Below, in pieces: positions 15,539-23,856 of a DNA stretch of 64,000 bases. Numbering within the stretch: the stretch's first letter is position 1; every line of letters starts with the position of its first letter. The stretch is from Cyclobacterium amurskyense. Its GTDB lineage: Bacteria > Bacteroidota > Bacteroidia > Cytophagales > Cyclobacteriaceae. The notes under the pieces are model-generated. The model did not search any database. It was not told the DNA's origin and worked only from the letters and a program-made list of their open reading frames with translations. The stretch spans positions 2,329,001 through 2,393,000 of the forward strand of contig NZ_CP012040.1 of NCBI RefSeq assembly GCF_001050135.1, read 5' to 3'. The position numbers were made by a program, and so were the translations under genes.

Positions 15539-18019
15539 TTAGAGACTGTTCAATAATTGTTCCAAAGTATTTTCGTCCTGTATCAATACCTCTCTGGCCT
15601 TACTACCTTCAAAAGAACCAACTATTCCTGCAGCCTCCAATTGGTCAATTATCCTTCCAGCACGATTGTAACCAAGCTTTAATTTCCTTTGGATTAATGA
15701 GGTGCTTCCCTGCTGATGCATCACGATCAATCTGGCGGCATCATCGAATAAAGCATCTCGCTCAGATAAGTCAACTTCTCCCACACCAGATTCACCGTCT
15801 TCTCCCACAAATTCAGGCAATAAATAAGCGTCTGTATAGCCTCTCTGATCACCTATCCAATCGCATACAGCCTCTACTTCAGGAGTGTCTAAAAAGGCAC
15901 ACTGCAAGCGGATCACGTCAGAACCCATGGAAAGTAACATGTCACCCATGCCTATCAATTGTTCTGCGCCACCTGCGTCCAGAATGGTACGGCTATCGAT
16001 TTTACTGGTAACTCTAAAGGACAGTCTTGCAGGGAAATTGGCTTTAATTATACCTGTGATGACATTTACTGAAGGTCTTTGGGTAGCTAGAACAAGGTGT
16101 ATTCCTATGGCCCTGGCCAATTGTGCAAGCCTGGCAATCGGTCCTTCGATCTCTTTACCGGCAGTCATCATCAGGTCTGCCAACTCATCGATGACCAATA
16201 CGATATAAGGCATAAATTTATGCCCTTTGTCAGGGTTAAGCTTTCTGGCAACGAATTTCGTATTGTATTCCTTCAAATTCCTACAACCAGCATCTTTCAA
16301 AAGATCATAGCGGTTGTCCATTTCAATACAAAGAGAATTTAAAGTATAAATTACCTTTTTCGTATCTGTAATTATGGCTTCCTCAGCATTGGGGAGTTTT
16401 GCGAGGAAATGCCTTTCGATTTTATTAAATAAGGTTAGCTCTACTTTTTTAGGATCTACTAAAATAAGTTTAAGCTGAGAAGGATGCTTTTTGTAAATAA
16501 GAGAGGCAAGGATCATGTTTAACCCTACCGATTTACCCTGACCCGTGGCTCCCGCCATAAGTAGGTGAGGCATTTTGGCCAAGTCTACAACGAAAACCTC
16601 ATTGGAAATGGTTTTACCCAAAGCCACAGGAAGCTCTTTGTCACTCTTCATGAATTTTTCAGTGCCCAAAACGGAGCGGGCAGCTACCAATTCCCTGTTC
16701 TTGTTCGGTACTTCTATTCCTATCGTTCCTTTTCCTGGGATCGGAGCAATAATACGAATTCCTAATGCAGCCAGGCTAAGGGCGATATCATCTTCCAAGT
16801 TTTTAATCTTGCTTATTTTCACCCCGGGCTCAGGGATTATTTCATAAAGTGTTACTGTGGGGCCAATGGTAGCTTTAATTTCCTGGATACCTATTTTAAA
16901 GTTTATAAGCGTTTCAACAATCTTGTTTTTATTCTCCTCTAATTCCTGTCTTGTCACAGTGACCTTTTGTTGGTCATATTCGTTGAGCAAATTCAAGGTG
17001 GGGAACTGATAACTAGGAAGATCTAGCGTAGGGTCGTATGGGTCGAGGTTTTCCACCATGTCTGCGGTTTTTTCCTCATTTTCTTTGTTATTGACCACAA
17101 AGTTTTTTCCCGACAATGGATCTTCAGAGCTGGGGATATCCTTTTTTGTTGTATCTTCTACCTTAAATGCGGGAGCTATAGCCTTGTCCTTTTTGTTGGT
17201 TTGGGCTGTTTTGTCAGTATCGGACACTTTCCAACTGTTGGTGTCCGGTTCTTCTTCCTCTTCATGCAATTCCTCAGGTTCATCCTCCAATGGCTGACTA
17301 TCAAAGGAATCTTCTTCTATGCTTTCCGAATTAAATTCATTTTCAATGGGGGCCTCATCGGTTGATTGGGAAGTTTCTTTCTCTGAGGTAAACCAATTGA
17401 TTTGATCAACATTAAAAAACACGATCACAAATATCAATAGGCTGCCAAAGATCAGGATAAATGTCCCCCAACCCAGAAAGGCATCGGATAGCTTGGCAAG
17501 TTCATAGCCAAAGCCTCCGCTAAGGAAAGCCAGGTAGTTAAAGCCATCAATCAGGTGCACCAAATAGCCCATCAACAAACCAAGCCAAACCAAAAAGAAA
17601 AGCGAGAAACCTGCGTAACGGGTAAGGGAAACCAAGGAGTCCTTGAAGGATAATTTGTATCCCAGAAAGAATAAAAATGGCGGAAAGAACAATGCTGCGA
17701 TCCCAAACCAACGGTAAATCATGAAATAACTCATGACTGACCCGGTGTAGCCGAGTAAGTTTTGGGTTTCACCCGCTTTGGTGCGAAGCGGCATTCCTGA
17801 AGCGTTTACCAGGCTTTGATCAGCTTGACCAACAAATAAGTAGCTTAGGAAAGCCAAAAACATAAAAATGGAAAGCATCATAAAGATGATACCAAAAGAT
17901 AAACTCCAGCGCTTATCGTTAAATAAAGCAAAGTTAAATTTTCTTTTACTTTTAGGGGCTGGTTTTCCAGGTGTTTCCTTCTTCTTAAATGTATTTTTTT
18001 TGTATGTATTTGCAGCCAT
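15539..18019 (-). CDS. ftsK: DNA translocase FtsK
   Basis: An 826-residue FtsK/SpoIIIE protein that pumps chromosome DNA through the closing septum. The N-terminus (residues about 40-205) has several membrane helices; 215-330 is an acidic, low-complexity linker (LEDEPEELHEEEEEPD); then the alpha/beta motor with Walker A GATGQGKS at 490-497 and Walker B LVIDELADLMM. The C-terminal 65 residues (LIQRKLKLGYNRAGRIID) form the winged-helix gamma domain that reads KOPS sites. Complete. It is flanked by pyrD upstream (64 bp) and the lolA-like gene downstream. Confidence 0.97.
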   Translation of the reverse strand: MAANTYKKNTFKKKETPGKPAPKSKRKFNFALFNDKRWSLSFGIIFMMLSIFMFLAFLSYLFVGQADQSLVNASGMPLRTKAGETQNLLGYTGSVMSYFMIYRWFGIAALFFPPFLFFLGYKLSFKDSLVSLTRYAGFSLFFLVWLGLLMGYLVHLIDGFNYLAFLSGGFGYELAKLSDAFLGWGTFILIFGSLLIFVIVFFNVDQINWFTSEKETSQSTDEAPIENEFNSESIEEDSFDSQPLEDEPEELHEEEEEPDTNSWKVSDTDKTAQTNKKDKAIAPAFKVEDTTKKDIPSSEDPLSGKNFVVNNKENEEKTADMVENLDPYDPTLDLPSYQFPTLNLLNEYDQQKVTVTRQELEENKNKIVETLINFKIGIQEIKATIGPTVTLYEIIPEPGVKISKIKNLEDDIALSLAALGIRIIAPIPGKGTIGIEVPNKNRELVAARSVLGTEKFMKSDKELPVALGKTISNEVFVVDLAKMPHLLMAGATGQGKSVGLNMILASLIYKKHPSQLKLILVDPKKVELTLFNKIERHFLAKLPNAEEAIITDTKKVIYTLNSLCIEMDNRYDLLKDAGCRNLKEYNTKFVARKLNPDKGHKFMPYIVLVIDELADLMMTAGKEIEGPIARLAQLARAIGIHLVLATQRPSVNVITGIIKANFPARLSFRVTSKIDSRTILDAGGAEQLIGMGDMLLSMGSDVIRLQCAFLDTPEVEAVCDWIGDQRGYTDAYLLPEFVGEDGESGVGEVDLSERDALFDDAARLIVMHQQGSTSLIQRKLKLGYNRAGRIIDQLEAAGIVGSFEGSKAREVLIQDENTLEQLLNSL

Positions 18020-18083
18020 GGTGCTTCCTTTCTCCGCTGTAGGGATGTAATTTAATGCTTGCTATGTTAATAAAAAAGTTCTG

Positions 18084-19124
18084 TTAGTCCACGGAATTAT
18101 TTATCAGGCCTTTTTTCAAGCGTTTAATTAAGCTGGGCCCCTCATAAATCATACCAGTATAGACCTGAACCAGACTAGCCCCAGCTGCTAATTTTGCTTT
18201 CGCATCTGCTACGGTAAAAATTCCTCCAACACCTATGACTGGAAAAGCATTGCCTGAGTTTTTGGTAAGGTAACGGATAACTTCATTACTTCTGTCGTTC
18301 AAGACCTTGCCACTGATTCCTCCGGCACCTATCGCTTTTACTTGATCTGCAGGCGTAGCCAATAGGTCTCTGTCTATGGTCGTATTGGTAGCAATTACTC
18401 CAGCGATCTTTGTTTCTTGGACTATTGAAATGATATCGTCAAGCTGCCCATCTGTTAGATCCGGAGCTATTTTCAATAATATAGGTTTGGGCTTGTCATA
18501 GGTAAGGTTGGCCTCATTTACTACCGCCAATAATTTCTTTAATGGCTCCTTCTCTTGTAATTCCCTCAAATTGGGAGTATTGGGTGAACTAACATTTACC
18601 ACAAAATAATCTACATGAGGATGCATGGCATGCAAACAGAAAAGGTAGTCCGATATGGCATCTTCATTGGGCGTAACTTTATTTTTACCAATATTTCCTC
18701 CAACTAAAACATCAGAATTTTTATTTTTTAGTCTTTCCACAGCAGCGGCCACGCCACCATTGTTGAAGCCCATTCTGTTGATCAATGCTTCGTCCTTTGG
18801 AAGGCGGAACATTCTTGGTTTTGGATTTCCATCCTGAGGTTTTGGGGTTAAGGTTCCTATTTCAATGAAACCAAATCCCAGTAGTGACATTTCATCAATA
18901 AGCTTGGCATCTTTGTCAAATCCAGCGGCCAATCCAATTGGGTTTTTAAATTTTAAGCCAAATACTTCTCTTTCCAGCTCTTTGTGTTCAAATGCGAAAT
19001 TCGCCTTTATTGCTTGTTTAAGCAGAGGCAAGTTGAACAGGGTCTTGATCCAGGAAAAGGTGAAATGATGCGCAGATTCCGGATTTTTCAGAAAAAGAAG
19101 GGGCTTTATAATTTGTTTGTACAC
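18084..19124 (-). CDS. pyrD: Dihydroorotate dehydrogenase (quinone), class 2
   Basis: A 346-residue flavoenzyme that oxidises dihydroorotate to orotate and passes electrons to quinone. The N-terminal helical extension (MYKQIIKPLLFLKNPESAHH) that docks on the membrane marks class 2. Further signs are NPIGLAAGFDKDAKL, the catalytic-loop region NVSSPNTPNLRELQ with the serine base, and FMN-binding ATNTTI and GVGGI near the C-terminus. It is the first gene of the pyrD-ftsK-lolA-like-pyrF run. Confidence 0.97.
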   Translation of the reverse strand: MYKQIIKPLLFLKNPESAHHFTFSWIKTLFNLPLLKQAIKANFAFEHKELEREVFGLKFKNPIGLAAGFDKDAKLIDEMSLLGFGFIEIGTLTPKPQDGNPKPRMFRLPKDEALINRMGFNNGGVAAAVERLKNKNSDVLVGGNIGKNKVTPNEDAISDYLFCLHAMHPHVDYFVVNVSSPNTPNLRELQEKEPLKKLLAVVNEANLTYDKPKPILLKIAPDLTDGQLDDIISIVQETKIAGVIATNTTIDRDLLATPADQVKAIGAGGISGKVLNDRSNEVIRYLTKNSGNAFPVIGVGGIFTVADAKAKLAAGASLVQVYTGMIYEGPSLIKRLKKGLINNSVD

Positions 19125-19319
19125 GACGTTGGATTTTTCTCAGCCACAAAAATAACGCAATTCTTTGACAATCGTCGGGTATTGTTCAAGCAATGTGATA
19201 GATTATAATTTAGATGAAGTGAAAAAGGACAAACCTATTGTTCCTTATTGGTTTAGCTTAGGAAGATTTAGGTTTATCCTCAGCAGTGTTATAAAATCCA
19301 GACCAGCTTGGAATGGGAT

Positions 19320-20369
19320 TTAGATTTTTGAAGGATTTCCGAAATACTTTTTCTTAAGCCAAAAGGAGACCCTAACCAATAGAATTAATGCTGGTACTTC
19401 TACCAATGGCCCGATTACACCTGCAAAGGCTTGTCCGGAATTCAACCCAAAAACAGCGATGGAAACAGCTATCGCCAATTCAAAATTATTGCCAGCCGCC
19501 GTAAATGCAACAGCTGCCGTTTGGTCATACTTTGCGCCCATTGCTTTTGTAAAGAAAAAGCCAATGATAAACATCAAGGTGAAATACAGTAGCAAAGGGA
19601 TTGAAATGAGCAAAACGTCCATCGGAATTTCTACAATCAATTCGCCCTTTAAGGAAAACATTACCACGATTGTAAACAATAAGGCGATCAAAGTCATGGG
19701 AGAGATCTTTGGAATAAATACATTATTGTACCATTCCTCACCTTTAAGTTTAACTAAAATGAATCTGCTTAAAATCCCCATCAGAAATGGGATGCCCAAA
19801 TATATGGCAACGCTTTCAGCTATGGTTGCAATCGAAATATCCACTATGGCACCTTCAAAACCAAAATAGGGAGGAAGTACGGTTATAAAAATCCAGGCGT
19901 AAAAGCTGTAAGCAAAAACCTGAAAAATACTGTTTAAGGCCACCAAACCGGCCCCATATTCAGCACTTCCTTCTGCAAGGTCATTCCAAACCAGTACCAT
20001 GGCAATGCACCTGGCCAATCCAATAAGGATTAGTCCAACCATGTATTCAGGGTAATCCCTTAAAAAAGTGATGGCCAATAAAAACATCAAGACCGGGCCA
20101 ATAATCCAATTCAAGACAAGGGATATGGATAGGATTTTTGTGTTTCTGAAAACCTTGGGTAAAAGAGAATAATTGACCTTTGCCAAGGGGGGATACATCA
20201 TTAAAATTAACCCTATGGCAATGGGAATATTGGTTGTTCCACTATTGAAGGCATTGATGATTTGAGGAAAGTTTGGAAAAAAATTGCCAAGTGCAACCCC
20301 AAATGCCATGGCCACAAAAATCCAAAGGGTTAAGTTTCTGTCTAAAAATCCTAATTTTTTAGCTGCCAT
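19320..20369 (-). CDS. acr3: ACR3-family arsenite efflux permease
   Basis: A ten-helix permease that exports arsenite, and in some cases antimonite, across the inner membrane. Recognised from the ACR3 start (LGFLDRNLTLWIFVAM), the conserved helix GLARCIAMVLVWNDLA with the essential cysteine, and AAGNNFELAIAVSIAVFG. I use the ATG at 20369 (349 residues) because family members begin there; the longer frame to 20483 lies inside arsC. Only one base separates this start from the arsC stop, so arsC and acr3 are translationally coupled. Confidence 0.96.
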   Translation of the reverse strand: MAAKKLGFLDRNLTLWIFVAMAFGVALGNFFPNFPQIINAFNSGTTNIPIAIGLILMMYPPLAKVNYSLLPKVFRNTKILSISLVLNWIIGPVLMFLLAITFLRDYPEYMVGLILIGLARCIAMVLVWNDLAEGSAEYGAGLVALNSIFQVFAYSFYAWIFITVLPPYFGFEGAIVDISIATIAESVAIYLGIPFLMGILSRFILVKLKGEEWYNNVFIPKISPMTLIALLFTIVVMFSLKGELIVEIPMDVLLISIPLLLYFTLMFIIGFFFTKAMGAKYDQTAAVAFTAAGNNFELAIAVSIAVFGLNSGQAFAGVIGPLVEVPALILLVRVSFWLKKKYFGNPSKI

Positions 20370-20370
20370 C

Positions 20371-21033
20371 TTATAATTTGATTTGAGAGAAAATGTAGTA
20401 GCATTCAGTTGCAATCTGTAGGCTTCTTTCTTGGTATTTTTCCGCTTGCTCAGGTGTGTTGTCAAATGCTTTTGGATCTTCAAAAGTTATCGGAATCCGT
20501 TTTTCTGCCCCTGAGATATTGGGGCAAGCTTCATCTGCCTGTGAGCAAGTCATGATGGCAGCCAAATCAGATTTGGGATTGAATTCGTCGTCTAAGCTTT
20601 TGGAAAACCCTATGATGGGATGCTGATTTTGAGAATATTTTATGCTGTAAATTGGGTTGTTATCTCCTGAGATAGCTTTAATATGGAACCCTGAATTTTG
20701 CAGTGTTGCGGCAACCATTGGAAAAAGCGCTGTGGCTTCTGTTCCTGCAGAGTAGCAAAAGACATTCTTTACCCCAAAATAATAAGCCATCGTTTGTGCC
20801 CAAATCTGGGACAAGTGGCTTCTCCTCGAATTGTGGGTACATATGAAATTAAGTCTAATTTCCTTTTGATTGTCAACTTTGACCTGAATGAAGTCAATTA
20901 AGGGTTTTAAAACGGATTTGCGTTCATCCGTGATTTCTTCAGGATTTAAGTTTTGGATGGTATTTATTAATTCCGGAAACAATGTAGACTGAGTTGCTTG
21001 CATTGGTAATTTGGTTGGATTAGGAATTTTCAT
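20371..21033 (-). CDS. arsC: Arsenate reductase-like low-Mr protein tyrosine phosphatase
   Basis: A 220-residue protein with the LMW-PTPase P-loop as C-T-H-N-S-R-R-S, after an N-terminal extension of about 55 residues. A second conserved cysteine region follows (TCSQADEACPN), as expected for the disulfide relay of thioredoxin-coupled arsenate reductases. Reaction: arsenate to arsenite, which acr3 then exports. Context (arsR upstream, acr3 downstream) supports the arsenic role over a tyrosine phosphatase role. It starts 40 bp after arsR, and its leader holds a near copy of the element over the arsR promoter. Confidence 0.92.
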   Translation of the reverse strand: MKIPNPTKLPMQATQSTLFPELINTIQNLNPEEITDERKSVLKPLIDFIQVKVDNQKEIRLNFICTHNSRRSHLSQIWAQTMAYYFGVKNVFCYSAGTEATALFPMVAATLQNSGFHIKAISGDNNPIYSIKYSQNQHPIIGFSKSLDDEFNPKSDLAAIMTCSQADEACPNISGAEKRIPITFEDPKAFDNTPEQAEKYQERSLQIATECYYIFSQIKL

Positions 21034-21055
21034 CTATTTATTGCTATAATACGAT
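21034..21055 (-). promoter_or_regulatory. Putative ArsR operator copy before arsC
   Basis: Read on the minus strand, ATCGTATTATAGCAATAAATAG matches the arsR-promoter element (ATCGTAATATTGCAATTAAATAG) at all but two substitutions and one 1-base gap. It ends directly at the arsC start codon, where bound repressor could block a second promoter or elongation. Confidence 0.55.
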
Positions 21056-21073
21056 TAATCAAATAAAATTTTT

Positions 21074-21406
21074 TTAGCAGCAATTTGGTTTATTTGAAAT
21101 GTCCTGGTCTAGAAATTCAGACATAAGCGATTTCATGGCGGCCCATTTCTCCGTATTGATACAATAGCAAACGCTAGTGCCTTCTACATTACCTTTAATT
21201 AAACCCAAGTGTTTTAGTTCCTTGAGGTGTTGTGATATGGTAGGTTGAGCCAGTCCGATTTCATTCACAATATCTCCACAAACACAAGAATCTATTTTGA
21301 ACAAATATTGTAATATGGAAACTCTAGCGGGATGCCCGAAAGCCTTTGCAAACAAAGCGATTTGGTTTTGTTTGTCGGTAAATTTCTCTGTTTTTGCTAG
21401 TCCCAT
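21074..21406 (-). CDS. arsR: ArsR/SmtB-family arsenic-responsive repressor
   Basis: A 110-residue winged-helix repressor. The DNA-recognition helix region is GLAQPTISQHLKELKHLGLI. The metal site looks variant: the usual ELCVCDL of ArsR is replaced by DSCVCGDIV, which still supplies two cysteines (C-x-C), and the C-terminus ends in NKPNCC, giving two more thiols for As(III). It would dissociate from DNA when arsenite binds. First gene of arsR-arsC-acr3. Confidence 0.93.
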   Translation of the reverse strand: MGLAKTEKFTDKQNQIALFAKAFGHPARVSILQYLFKIDSCVCGDIVNEIGLAQPTISQHLKELKHLGLIKGNVEGTSVCYCINTEKWAAMKSLMSEFLDQDISNKPNCC

Positions 21407-21415
21407 TTTTCCCTG

Positions 21416-21456
21416 CTATTTAATTGCAATATTACGATAAATAATTAAATCATCAA
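21416..21456 (-). promoter_or_regulatory. arsR promoter with overlapping putative ArsR operator
   Basis: On the minus strand TTG (complement of 21454-21456), a 19-bp spacer and TAATATTG (complement of 21427-21434) give a Bacteroidota promoter with one mismatch in the -7 box. The element ATCGTAATATTGCAATTAAATAG (21416-21438) covers the -7 box and contains an imperfect dyad centred on AATATT; its near copy precedes arsC. Confidence 0.6.
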
Positions 21457-21567
21457 AATTGTCTATACGCTTTTGGCTGTTCTTTCCAGTGAAATATTAG
21501 TTCAAACCCATTGACAAAGGTCAAATGGAAACCGTGTCAACAACTTATTCCCTACACGTTTGTTCAA

Positions 21568-21773
21568 CCCGAAATATGCAATAGACAATCTATTAAGTGC
21601 TGAAATCGCTTCAAAATCAGCCACTTCGTTGCTGTTTTCAATTTCACCATAGCGGTGCTATGCTAAAATTTCCAAACACGATTTTCTTGCGATTGCAACA
21701 CTTCCCGTAAACACGGGACAGGCTTCACCCCTGACTATTGTCAGGACGGAGAAATTCTATTACATAATCCGGG
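21568..21773. mobile_element. MITE-like non-autonomous element, copy 2
   Basis: A 206-bp copy of the element at 9840-10048 in the same orientation: six substitutions and one 3-bp deletion. Termini are the same CCCG...CGGG inverted repeats. The flanking direct repeat here is TTCAA (21563-21567 and 21774-21778), different in its third base from copy 1, which is what independent insertions into TTNAA sites would give. It lies 110 bp upstream of the arsR promoter, in the space between arsR and the 3' side of creD. Confidence 0.88.
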
Positions 21774-21782
21774 TTCAATGGA

Positions 21783-21962
21783 GAAAATATGCCACCCTTT
21801 CAGGGCTTGGGAAATTATAAACCATTTAACGATGGGCTGCACCCATCACTATTAGATGTCAGCCTTTCAGGGCTCAATAAATAAGAAATACACAAGCCGA
21901 AATCGAAGAACAATTTAAGCCCTGAAAGGGCAAAATATCAAAGCACAGGGTGAAGCCCTGTG
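21783..21962. repeat. Hairpin-rich intergenic repeat, copy 1 (3' side of creD)
   Basis: This non-coding stretch contains paired palindromes: GATGGGctgcaCCCATC (21831-21847), CTTTCAGGGCT/AGCCCTGAAAGGG pairs, and CACAGGGtgaagCCCTGTG (21944-21962). The same order of blocks recurs at 23438-23596, on the other side of creD, and the last two blocks recur at 32702-32752. There is no ORF. Confidence 0.7.
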
Positions 21963-22005
21963 TAAGCATCAATCATTCATAACCAAGCCTTAAAAGGGTG
22001 GTATA

Positions 22006-23328
22006 CTATTCTTCTGCCTCCAGGTTTAAATTGTACCAGTCAATTTTACGAGAGAAATACATTACTATACCTAGAATTATAAATACACCAATACTACCTA
22101 TAAGTAGGGCGTAATCCTGAAGTTGTATGATAACAAAAATAAAGGAATACAGCACAGCCAAAACCCCTGAAATCAGCATCGTTAATTTTGTTGATTTCAA
22201 AATCGCTTTGACATAACCAGCAATGAGAGAAAGTGTAGCAACGGCAGAAATAATAAATGCCAAGTTGAATTTTAAGTGCTCGGAGATGGCCAGTAATAGG
22301 GTGTAAAAAACGATCAGAGAAACCCCAACCAGAATGTATTGAATAGGGTGGATGAAAATCTTATTAAGCACTTCAATAAAGAAAAACACCAGGAAGGTAA
22401 AACCGATAAACAATATGGCATACCGAATGGATCTATAGGACTTTTGATAATTGTCAACAGGTAGGAGTAGGTCTATCCCAAAAGCCGAGTGCTCAATTGA
22501 ATGGCGACTGCTTGCCCAAATTTGCGGATAGTTTCTGTTCAAGTGCAACACATTCCAATTGGCATTGAACCCTTCTTCGCTTACTTCTCTGTTGTCTGGT
22601 AAAAAAGCCCCATTGAAACTTGGGTTGGGCCATTCTGAGGAGAGGTCAATGTCCGTTACTTTGCCTACGGGTGTGAAGTAAAGTTTTTGGCTTCCTTTTA
22701 GGTCCAGACTGAAATCGAAATTGTAGATTTTATCCGCATTTGGGTCGATTGCTAATGAGGCATTGATGCCGCTGCCAGTGATATCATTGGAGGGTACACC
22801 GGGATTGAAAGAAAGCTTTTCTTTGTCCCAGTTTAAATTTACTTGCTTTTCAATTCCTCTCAGGTCATTTATACCAACCACAAATTCGGCTTTGTCAAAT
22901 AAAATATTTTCAGGTTGAATGTCCAGGGCCTTAAGGTCAAATTGATTGAAAGTTCCTGAAATATCAAGTTTTGAATTGTAGACGACTATTTCGTAGATGC
23001 CCCTATGGCGCTTTTCCGGGTTAATTTGGCCTGAAATGGTAAGCTGTGTGGGCAATACATGGAGGTATTCCTTTAGCTGAACAATCTTCTCTATGGAGTC
23101 TTTCTGTGAGAATTGCTTTACATATCGATGATAGGGAATTGAAATAAATGGTCCTGAAATGGTCTGTTCCTCACCCCATTTGGCGCTTACTTCCCTGATA
23201 GCATCGTTTTGTGTCCACTCCCTTTCACTAATTAAATTTTCAATCATAAAAGTTGGAATGAGTAATAACAAACCAATGAAGGTGATTGTAGTTACTTTAA
23301 AGTAGATATTGGTTTTCAGGTTTTTCAT
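22006..23328 (-). CDS. creD: Cell envelope integrity protein CreD family
   Basis: A 440-residue inner-membrane protein: one N-terminal helix (ITFIGLLLLIPTFMI), a large periplasmic region (residues about 30-300, with SAKWGEEQTISGPFISIPY typical of the family) and a bundle of C-terminal helices from residue 305. CreD affects envelope integrity and colicin/beta-lactam response in proteobacteria; its biochemical role is unknown. No creB/creC two-component genes are adjacent. It is bracketed by two copies of a hairpin-rich repeat. Confidence 0.93.
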   Translation of the reverse strand: MKNLKTNIYFKVTTITFIGLLLLIPTFMIENLISEREWTQNDAIREVSAKWGEEQTISGPFISIPYHRYVKQFSQKDSIEKIVQLKEYLHVLPTQLTISGQINPEKRHRGIYEIVVYNSKLDISGTFNQFDLKALDIQPENILFDKAEFVVGINDLRGIEKQVNLNWDKEKLSFNPGVPSNDITGSGINASLAIDPNADKIYNFDFSLDLKGSQKLYFTPVGKVTDIDLSSEWPNPSFNGAFLPDNREVSEEGFNANWNVLHLNRNYPQIWASSRHSIEHSAFGIDLLLPVDNYQKSYRSIRYAILFIGFTFLVFFFIEVLNKIFIHPIQYILVGVSLIVFYTLLLAISEHLKFNLAFIISAVATLSLIAGYVKAILKSTKLTMLISGVLAVLYSFIFVIIQLQDYALLIGSIGVFIILGIVMYFSRKIDWYNLNLEAEE

Positions 23329-23437
23329 GCGAAGGGGGGCTTACAGTTGCTTATACAAAGAAATAAAAGGTGTTTTTTCAGATTATCAAAGAGTGTGCCT
23401 TACCAAGTTAATTTTGGTTAATCCCGAAATCGAGAAA

Positions 23438-23596
23438 GAAAATATTTCGCCATGTCAGGACTTATGGAATAATTAATTCAAGTTCCGATGGGCTGCACCC
23501 ATCGCTTTGAGATATCAGTCTTTCAGGCTTCCACTCTATAGAATTAACTATATCCTTAACTTAATTCTAGCCCAGTAGGGGCGGAATATATCCCGG
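23438..23596. repeat. Hairpin-rich intergenic repeat, copy 2 (5' side of creD)
   Basis: It shares with 21783-21962 the block GATGGGCTGCACCCATC, here as a perfect 19-base palindrome-with-loop (23486-23504), the following AGATATCAGTCTTTCAGGC, and further on a degenerate AGCCC...GGGCGGAATATATC. The rest of the gap to the peptidase gene (23597-23856) is AT-rich and shows nothing else I can name. Confidence 0.6.
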
Positions 23597-23856
23597 AAAC
23601 TCCTCAGAACGAATGTAAAATTAAGTTCCAGTTTTAAGTTTTCAATTAGGTGGAGAGGTTCCATAAGAATTCCCAATCCTTTGAAATGGGGTTTTTTCTT
23701 CTAATAATAGGGGGCTTGCTCTAACAAATTCAATTTTTATACCTAAAATTATCCAACTTAGTTATATTTCTCATTATCAATAATTGTAGCCTTGTGCTTT
23801 CATAAATCTTTCTTAATTTCATTCGATTTTAACTACGCATATTTATAGCATACTTT

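Noticed and set aside
21783..21962. CRISPR array from the repeated hairpins near creD
   Set aside because: The repeats are palindromic blocks in a fixed order without regular spacers, and no cas genes occur.
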